Shown here one piece after another: positions 56,592-64,000 of a DNA stretch of 64,000 nucleotides. The stretch is from the NCBI GenBank assembly GCA_039583875.1, contig CM077159.1, forward strand, positions 99,127,707 to 99,191,706, written 5' to 3'. The notes beneath the pieces were generated by a model. It had not been told where the DNA came from. It worked only from the letters and a program-made list of their open reading frames with translations, and did no database searches. Numbering within the stretch: position 1 is the first letter of the stretch; every line of letters begins with the position of its first letter. Both the position numbers and the translations under genes were made by a program. Source of the DNA: Platanthera guangdongensis (taxonomy: Eukaryota; Streptophyta; Magnoliopsida; Asparagales; Orchidaceae).

Positions 56592-56632
56592 AGGACCAAA
56601 CTCAAACTTTTCTTGAACCGGCTACTTCCACG

Positions 56633-56644
56633 CTCACCGCACCA
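56633..56644 (-). promoter_or_regulatory. Probable primer binding site of the Tat element
   Basis: The minus strand TGGTGCGGTGAG begins four bases after the 5' LTR. TGG at the start fits the CCA end of a tRNA. The best match I can recall is tRNA-Phe with a mismatch, so the tRNA identity is uncertain. Confidence 0.5.
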
Positions 56645-56648
56645 GAAC

Positions 56649-57361
56649 TGTTGAAGCCAAAATTTGACTTCAACGAATGTTCACGAAATAGGGGCGTAGC
56701 CGACTCCTACTTGGCCCAAGCTCCGACCTCCGACCGGTCGTGAAGGATTAGAAAACTGGCTCAATGCCGCAGCAGGGAGGTCCCACCGCTTACCCGGAAG
56801 GTCACTGAGAGCTTCCCCTCCAAAGCCAAAAGCTGGGCTTGGAGTTCCTCAGAAGACCGTGCCAATCAATTTTCTCTAGCCTCCGAAAAAAGGTGTCTTC
56901 TGAAGAACCCCTATGGGCTTATTTATAGATTTCAGAATCTGAACTGCAAATAACAAAACTGCTCTGGCCTGAAATTACTGGGGTACCCTTGGCCGGGTCT
57001 GCCAACAGCCAAACCCCGCTGTTCTGAGGAGCTATATGCAGTCCACCAAGGGTAAAAGGGTAAAGATACCGGGGGTAGAAGAGTAAAAACCCCCTGCTTT
57101 GACAGGAAAGACTAAAAACCTTCTCCCCCCCTGGCGAGTGGAAAGGCGTCTGCCGGCGAGAAGGACCCACCGCCCGTCTCGCCGGAGCCTCTCGCCACTG
57201 GAGGTTCTCTCGCTTTTGGGGGCCCGTTCGCCTCTGGAGGGGCCCTCTCGCCCTTTAGAGAGCCCATCATCTCGCTGCTTGCGAGTGGGCCCTCCTGGCA
57301 CCCTTTGCCTGTCTCGTCCTTCTTACTTCTTGAGGGCTCTTTGCGAGCCCGAGGTTGTACA
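56649..57361 (-). repeat. 5' LTR of the Tat element
   Basis: 713 bp partner of 43815-44529. A minus-strand TATA box (ATCTATAAATAAGCC, 56919-56932) would start genomic RNA. The GCGAGA-rich part is at the upstream (U3) side. Confidence 0.95.
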
Positions 57362-57366
57362 CATGC

Positions 57367-57426
57367 CTCTGAGCCTGTTGAGCTTAGAGCCTTAGGCGCG
57401 CCTTAGGCGCGCCTTTAACAACATAG
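57367..57426 (+). other. Right end of the hAT MITE
   Basis: Contains GCCTTAGGCGCGCCTTAGGC and the terminal CCTTTAACAACATAG, followed by the CAGCAACT duplication. Confidence 0.85.
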
Positions 57427-57434
57427 CAGCAACT

Positions 57435-59520
57435 TCAACATTCAACCCTAAAATCATCAATATCTAAACTCGGAAGCAACAGGAAACACCTAAAAAAACT
57501 CTTACATTTGACAACTCTCAAAACGGGAATCAAACACAAGCAACATCACTTTCAAACATTCAACAACCTTAAAACATTACATGAATCCCGTTTTATAGGT
57601 ATCAAAACAACAGAAAGGAAAATTAAAACCTCCCAAAATATCGGATACGTGGGGACTGGGGAAGAACGATCATGGCGGAAGCCTGGCCTGAATCCGTCAG
57701 AGAGGAGGTCGTGGCAGCGGAATGGGGCCAGGAAGACACGCGATGTGTGGAGCGGCCGGATCGTGGGCAGAAAATGGCCGTATGTGCGGGGACTCTGCCT
57801 GAAATCGGAGGAGGTGGTTGGAGGACGGCTCGCGCGTTGGCGGAAGACGCGGCGAGCCCTAGAGGACTGAACCCGGAAAATAAAAGAGAACGGCGGCTTT
57901 TTTTCTATTTCAGGACTGGGCTGGATGGTCTACTTCAAGGAAGTTGGAATCGCACCTGCTGGACCGATGAGGGCTAAATTGAACCGGTTCATTTCCCCTT
58001 CTTTTTGTAACAGGAAGAAATAGAGAACATAAACACACACACACACAAATAAAATTGTCCAAACTGAAATTTGCAAAATGAAAATGGAAAATAAAATAAT
58101 AAAAAATACAATAACTTAGGGCTAGTAGAGGTTTGGTCGGGTGCGGCGTCGGACACTTTAACGTCGACCTGATCTTGGCTGGTCTCCACGACTTTGTCTT
58201 GGTATAGAGGTATAAATCTCCCTTCCAGTAAATTTTTCCTTGCAAAATCTTAATTGAGAAATTTTTGAAATTTTGGTGTCAGTGCATTTTTGCATTGTTC
58301 GATGGCATATCACTAGACTCTTAAAATGAATGACATATGGACGCAAGACAAATCTATAGGCATCGGATTAGCGATGCCCTAACCCTACATGCAATGCAAA
58401 TGTGCACGTGGCAAATGCAATGAACCTAAACACGTCATATATGGTAAGTAGCCAATCGGCCCCGAACAGGCCCAAAACAAGTCCTCCGCAGCGGGTCTGC
58501 GTCTTTGTTCCGCATCACATATCCTCATTAAAAACGATACACGGTATCCTAGCTCTCCCCCATGATTTGTGTAATCGCACAGTATACGCATTACCTTTTA
58601 TTCCCCTCCCATAGACGCTCGATAAAAAGAATCGTCTGCTTATTCTATCTCCCTCACAGTCCGATCGAGAGAAAGATTAGGGCATCCCCACTTATCGCTA
58701 TAGATTTTTGACGGCGCATCGCTTTCCCTTTCATCTTTGTCGTTGACAGCAGGAGCAATTTGCAGCTTTCCCTCCAGAAATTCCTAGTGACACCTTTATG
58801 TTATACTCGAAGAGACCCGTCGATCCCTGCTTGTATAATTTGGCTTTCACTCGATACTTCCCCTTCATTCTTGTCGTGGGTCGCTTAAGGCTCCTGCTAG
58901 ACCGGACTAAATTGGAACGCCTTAGTCTGTGGAGTGATCGAGCGTGTAAATAGTCACGGAAAAAGTAGAAAATGGACAAGAAGATTTTTAAACGTGGAAA
59001 ATCCGTAAATAGGACAGAAAACCACGTGGAAGATTCGGTGTTGGCCAAACTTCACTATTTGTTGTTGTTTAAAAGGTTTTGGAGAAGCCAAGGGAGCCAG
59101 GTCGCTCTCGTTACAACTTTGGGGTGAGAGAGAAAGAAGCATGTTTAGAGGGTGACAGACCACCACTCGCGAAAATCAATGTTTGTCACTTCTGTTGGTG
59201 GAGAACGATCGTGATCGTTGTCTGGACGTTGAGCGCAAGAGAATTGTTGAGGAAGGCTGGCAGAACGCCTCGCACGTAGGAGTGTGGTGGACTTCGAGGA
59301 ATCTTCCGAGTGTTTGAAGATCTCCAAGGATGGCGATGAAGATTTCTACAGAGCTCTGGCATGTAGAGGGAGGAGTCTCGGAGGAAAAAAGGTTAGAATG
59401 AAAGGAGACTTGGGGTCCTATTTATAGGCCCCAGGGGAGGTTATGGTAGTTACGGGGTTATCCGCAGACCGTAACCAACATTTTTACTAATTACAGCTCA
59501 ATTCAATATAGTTCGCCGCA
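57435..59520. repeat. Unclassified repeat, right part
   Basis: Continuation of 42603-43432. No conserved protein. Small frames around 57660-57870 are Trp/Arg-rich without similarity. A minus-strand TATA box CCTATAAATAGGACC (59418-59431) sits in a GGGGTCCTATTTATAGGCCC near-palindrome, which suggests an LTR or gene promoter directed leftward. No repeat partner is in the window. Confidence 0.4.
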
Positions 59521-60300
59521 CGTATTATTTTTCTAATTTTGCTACACGCGGACCATCATCATTTTAGCTATTGGCACCCACCCATGATAGGTGATTACGT
59601 CGGTGGCTATGCGGGTGGTTATCAGCACAACAAACGGCGGAGATCGCATGAAGGCGATGTGGAGGAGGGCCGACCGGCGAACCGGGTAGCGGCGAGCCCC
59701 CGATGGTGGGAGGATGACCAGGGAGAAGAGGGAGGCGGCCGGTCGGGGGTGAACCGCGATCCTAGCGGGTGCCTACGGGCGGACGCACGGTGCAATAAAG
59801 GCGGTCGGTCGGGAGGCTGTCTGCACGCCTCGTGAACACTCGCGGGCAGCCGCACGGCGCGGTGTCGGCGGTCGGCAGGGAGGTCAGTCGGACGCCTCGT
59901 GGTTACCTGGGGACGGCCGCATGGTGCGGAGGCGGAGGTCGGCCACACGCCTTGCGACGACTTGTGGGTGGCCGCACAGCGCAGCGGCGACCGGCCTCTC
60001 GTCTTGCGGTTGTTTTTGGGCAGTCGTACAGCGTCGCGGCGGCCGATCGCGGGTTTTGCGGTCGCAGGGCGCAGCGTCCAATCACACGCTTCGCGGCCGC
60101 TCCCTTACTGCCGTGGACGAGTGATCGGTGGTTTCCGCGGTGGTTGGGATCGCACGCGCGGCAGATCGCACTTGACCGGGTGCGTAGATCGAGTGTCAGG
60201 TGGTTCCTCCCACCCCCACCCCCCACCCCCCAAGTTAGTGGGGTTTATGGGAATTTTGGCTATCAGCACCCCAGAATTCCTATAAATTGAGGGAGACCTC
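59521..60300. repeat. GC-rich region with degenerate minisatellite
   Basis: From about 59740 to 60110, five or six imperfect units of roughly 55-70 bases recur, each with a CGCCTCGTG-like segment followed by GGCCGCACGGCGC-like and GGCGGTCGG-like segments. Long overlapping Arg/Gly/Pro-rich frames on both strands come from this composition and are not believed to be genes. TATAAATTG at 60281 on the plus strand follows a C-rich run and could be a promoter. Confidence 0.6.
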
Positions 60301-62460
60301 ATCAATCCTATTTGACCCGATAAGTCCTAAATCTCTCCAATGTGCTTTTTTCGTATAAGTTTCCAATTATTCGTAGACGATCTCTACTCCTCTCGGTTAA
60401 TTCGTGTCCATTAAGGTTCAACTCCAGAAGTGCAGGGATTGTTTCATGCTCTAACAGCCGCACATTGATTTTTCAGCTCTTGTCGTAAGTTGCAGTTAAT
60501 GTTGTGATAATTCAGTTATCCTTTTATGTAGTTGTGAATTTCTCTTATACTTGTAAATTCAGAAATCTTAGATCTCATTTTGTTGGAAAACAAAGCAGCA
60601 AAAGCCCCTAATACTTCCTTCTTTGAATCGTTTTCTGCTCTTAATTGCACTTGAAATATTTTAGTGATGTCATTGAAATTCTAGAAGATTGATGATATAT
60701 TAATTAGGGTTTGTTGTATTTCAGATTTTAGGTGCAGGTTGACTTAAATCAAAGGAGGTTCCTATGTGCTCTTCAGAGTAACCTAGTCAACTATGTCGTT
60801 GGGTGTTGTGTACAAGAGTCGTAATACCGCTGTAAAAAACTATAATTTCCTATTGATAGAAAAGCAAACATAGAATTGTAGAACATTTTTCCTCAGCATA
60901 AAATATTATTTTAAAAAACATGCACTCATGCTTTTTCAAATTATTTTAGATTCACCATGAGGAATGGTTTTTTTACTATCTAGTGGGTTGATCTGTTTTC
61001 AGGCTTTTATTACAGGAGTCATAGGTGGGGAGTTGTGTCTAGGATAAGTATTTGTGGACCTCCATTTATAGTTTGTTGTTTCATTCAGTTCTTTTTCCCG
61101 TTCAGTACTATACTTTTTCCTTCATGAATTCAATGTAACCTATTGTGTAAGATTTTCTATGTATCAGACCATGTTTAGTATTTCAAAAATTCAAATGTTT
61201 GGTTCATTTTTCTTTTCAAGTTGGTTCGATGAATTCAGAAAAATTGAGGTCACCTTTCACCCTTATTTTTTTTGCTACTTCCACTGCAAGCTTTCTGTTA
61301 GTACTTTAATTTCTACCTGCAATGTACCAATTTTGATATTGTTATTTAGTTTACTTCTTATCACGAGGCCCCGCCGGACTGTTAATTTGTTATTAGACTT
61401 AGGTTTGGGTGTTACATTTACTCTTTACAGTACTATCAAGAATTGAAAATTTTTATCCTTACTGTTTTTGGAGAAGTTTGAATTCATCTATGCAGATAGA
61501 AGGAAGTAGCGCGGTGGAAGATGACTGTATAATCACTATCTCAACCCATATTCTCTTTTCTCTTTTCTCAGAAAGATTCCAGTCATTTTTCTCCCTCTCT
61601 CGAGAAATAAGTCTCACTTGTGCTTCCCTTCTAACTCTTTGTAGGACAAGAAAAAATAATTTGCTAACAAAATCCACATTGTGCTGAACAGAAAAGAGAA
61701 TTTGAACCTATTGAGGATTAGTCATCGTAGAGAAGTTTCAAGAAACATTCCATTCAAGTTGTTGAAAACAGTTTTGTGAATCTTTCTTCAAAGAATTCAG
61801 GATCTTGGTTCTTAGAATTTCTTTATCAAAAGATTTAAACTTGTTCTACGAGTCTCCTTATAACAAGCCTCTGACCAGCTGATTGGCAGTGAAATCATGC
61901 AAGTGATAGAAGACAGGAACACATAAAGTTTAAGAAAACCTTTATAAAACTTTTGTATTTAGATTGCATGTATAATCTGTGAGCCATGACTAATATTCTA
62001 TCCCCCCTACCCTTTATAGTTATCAAGATTAATATTCTCATATATTTCCATACTTTCAGAGTATCTGACAACAAAGGAAATAGGTTATGTGGTGCTTTCA
62101 GCTAAGATAGTAGGCAGTGACATTGCTTCGTCTATGGTGGGTAGTCAGGTGGGCAGAATAGGAGGCATCGAGGAACCTAGGGTTGAAAGAAGAAACTGAT
62201 GTGATTTGAAAGAAGAAGAGAAATAGTCAGTGTTGGGAGACAAGTGATGTTCAGCCAAAATATAGCTACCATCTCGAACAAGACAGAATAAACAGACAAG
62301 GCGTTCTTATTCAGTATGTGTGGACTCCCTTGGCGAATTTGCATAACTTGATCTTCAGCCATTCCCCGCGTAAGCACCCTGGACGTGTTTTCCTGATCTC
62401 TTTCTTTGTTGTAATGGCTCTCTTACCTTAGGAAACTTGCATGTTTCTCCTGTAATCAGA
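60301..62460. other. Unassigned sequence
   Basis: AT-rich, with only short frames and none recognisable. If 60281 is a TATA box, this may be a leader with introns, or simply old repeat DNA. Confidence 0.4.
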
Positions 62461-62760
62461 CAATTTTATCTTGAGTCTGCCCTCGTGAGTAACACCTCAC
62501 TAGTATAAATAGAGGTGATTGATACTATAGCAGGAATCGAGAAATCCCGCCAAGCTGGCGAGCTCGATTTTTGTCCTAGATAGAGCCCGCGAACTCTGTC
62601 TCTTTTGTAGCATTTATGGACTCCATAATGTAACTGTAAATTAATTAATAAAATCACGCACAAATGTCTCTTTTGTAGCATTTATGGACTCCATAATGTA
62701 ACTGTGAATTAATTAATAAAATCACGCACAAATTAAGGTTAGTGTTGTGTGATACCTGAC
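62461..62760 (+). repeat. LTR-like segment with TATA box and 68-bp tandem duplication
   Basis: TATAAATAG (62504-62512) lies within CACCTCACTAGTATAAATAG and AGGTG, an inverted pair around the box. Downstream, a 68-bp unit containing TCTCTTTTGTAGCATTTATG and TTAATTAATAAAATCACGCA occurs twice (62597-62664 and 62665-62732) with one base difference noticed. The AATAAA inside it looks like a poly(A) signal. An LTR R-U5 region is likely, but no partner was found. Confidence 0.45.
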
Positions 62761-64000
62761 AACGCCGTCTTCGACACCTCTTCATCTCTCGTCTTAACGT
62801 TCGTAACCCGAAGTATTCTTCCATCCACAATATCTCCTCTCTTGTTTTCTTTGTGTGGATCCGATGCATTTCTAGACACAAGTAAATGCAGAGGAACTTC
62901 GATGAGATGCGTTGACCAGAGATAGGCACTACAACAATGTTAAATGGGGACGACAAAAAATGGCATCTACGGGGCTGCAGGTTGGGAATTCAATTGTTGT
63001 GGATCATCGATCAATAAGGAGAGAAAGCGTGCATGTGATCTGTTCTACATTTGTTGTAATGGTTTCCTTTGATGCAAGGGGTGTTCATGGTCGACGATAG
63101 TAAAACAGGTGAGACTGAGTGATTTGGACTACGTTCATGGCAAGGACAAGTTCAACAAATTGCACATAGGATGGAAGTGGCATGAATGTGTCAACTAGAA
63201 GAACATTGTGATTTCATCATCTGGAATCAACTAGCAGTGAGCTTGGACTAAGTGATAGACAACCTATTTGGATAAAGGGATTGAGTGCCTCGTATACATG
63301 TTATAATTCAAAGATCATAAATACATAGTGAAGCCTTGTTGCAGCTGTCGGAGTCAGGAGTTCAAGAGGACTTCAAACCCTAGCTAAGTTTAGGAGAAAA
63401 CTAAAGAGGGGGAAATGGAATGAGGACATTCTTGCTTAGCATTACCATAACACTAGGAGGCTTTAAATAGAGTTGCATGAACGACATTTTGCGAAGAAAT
63501 TCTGGCAATTGGACAATTACAAAATAGTCAAAACTGATAAAGACGTTTGAAATGATCCTAAATTACCTTTAAATACAAAATAAAGTCTAATTAGACACAT
63601 GGTATGACTCCGAATATAGACCATAGCAACACCGCATACCTGAGGCATGGAGTTCATCGATATGAGGCATGGAGTTCATAGATGATTCTCGATATTTTGA
63701 GGGTGACATTTGACAACATCTTCTAGTCATATATTAACATATTACTAAGGATTTATCTTCAGGGATGAGATTCTCGCACCACGGAAATCAAAGGTAAATG
63801 GGACTGAAAATGATTTTTTTTTTCATTAACGCAATTTACATATTTTTTTGTTTATCCATTAGATTATGTATAACCTTTTCAATGGGAATTCTTAAAGGTA
63901 CCGCAGTTTTGGCTTGTCGCACTGCACTTTCAGATATTTTGTTAAAGGGACTCAAAATTGTTAATTGCACCGCAAAAGTGTGAAAGGCTCCGCAGTTGAT
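62761..64000. other. Unassigned sequence to window end
   Basis: No domain, repeat pair or RNA gene recognised. The frames at 62912-63100 and 63798-63983 are short and without similarity. Confidence 0.4.

Larger units (their letters stand above)
43815..57361 (-). mobile_element. Young Tat-lineage Ty3/gypsy element with antisense genes and a 112-bp repeat array
   Basis: LTRs 43815-44529 (715 bp) and 56649-57361 (713 bp) are flanked by CATGC (43810-43814, 57362-57366). I find only three substitutions and a 2-bp C-run indel between them, so insertion is recent. The minus strand encodes a single gag-pol with two RNase H domains, a Tat hallmark. Downstream of pol come the array (48633-50728) and two plus-strand genes (44733-48129), then the PPT and 3' LTR. 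Length is 13.5 kb. It sits inside the MITE at 43433-57426. Confidence 0.95.
43433..57426 (+). mobile_element. hAT-type MITE, split by the Tat element
   Basis: The ends CTTAGTTATTAAAGGCGC (43433-43450) and the reverse complement of 57409-57426, CTATGTTGTTAAAGGCGC, form an 18-bp inverted repeat with three mismatches. They are flanked by the 8-bp duplication CAGCAACT (43425-43432, 57427-57434). Without the Tat insertion the element is about 440 bp and non-coding. Subterminal AAGGCGC/GCGCCTT repeats are dense at both ends, as expected for transposase binding sites. Confidence 0.87.

Noticed and set aside
42603..58600. Solo LTR spanning the MITE, based on the TGTCACACCC start
   Set aside because: No matching 5-bp duplication (expected TATAC) after a CA end could be found, so the right boundary is not supported.
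59539..60290. Arg-rich proteins around the GC minisatellite
   Set aside because: Open on both strands in several frames owing to GC-rich repeats, with no domain.

Overview
The window is plant nuclear DNA, most likely from a eudicot. It looks like a repeat-rich, probably heterochromatic region built almost entirely of transposable elements inserted into each other. The evidence is plant-lineage Ty3/gypsy elements (Athila, Reina-like and Tekay-like chromoviruses, Tat with two RNase H domains), Ty1/copia elements, hAT DNA transposons with 8-bp target duplications, GT-AG introns and TATAAATA promoters. I found no convincing host gene, tRNA or intact rRNA gene. Lineage names come from motif recognition by eye.

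Layout. 1-6635: the 5' part of an Athila element on the minus strand (integrase at the window edge, then RT/RNase H, protease, gag, tRNA-Asp primer site, 1.58-kb LTR). 6636-7607: the tail of a broken copia element. 7608-18371: a minus-strand copia element with 160-bp LTRs and AATTC target duplication; a Reina-like chromovirus (7820-13383, plus strand, ATATC duplication) is inserted inside its RNase H coding end. 18377-19027: unassigned. 19028-42603: a degraded SIRE-like copia relic on the plus strand. This relic is split by a hAT element (23113-31394, TGTTGAGG duplication), which itself holds a gag-only Athila relative (24122-30821, AGTTC duplication). Its 3' LTR is split by a Tekay-like chromovirus (33650-42367, TCATT duplication). 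42604-43432 and 57435 onward: an unclassified repeat, split by a small hAT MITE (43433-57426, CAGCAACT duplication), which in turn carries a young Tat-lineage element (43815-57361, CATGC duplication). 57435-64000: unassigned DNA with a GC-rich minisatellite, TATA-type sites and a 68-bp tandem duplication.

The Tat element is the most notable object. Its LTRs differ by only three substitutions and one 2-bp indel that I could find. It encodes a 1,889-codon gag-protease-RT-RNase H-second RNase H-integrase reading frame on the minus strand. On the opposite strand, between pol and the 3' LTR, lie two apparently spliced genes, each preceded by TATAAATA. One of them carries what looks like the 'putative gypsy type transposon' (Transposase_28) domain. 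A 2.1-kb array of identical 112-bp units separates these convergent units.

The second notable object is the Tekay-like element. A piece of its protease-RT linker has been moved into gag next to a fragment matching the plant 5S rRNA internal control region, and the linker is missing from its normal place.

Insertion boundaries with matching target duplications were read directly for seven nested elements, so their relative order of insertion is well supported. Most coding regions other than the Tat gag-pol are pseudogenes with stops and frameshifts.
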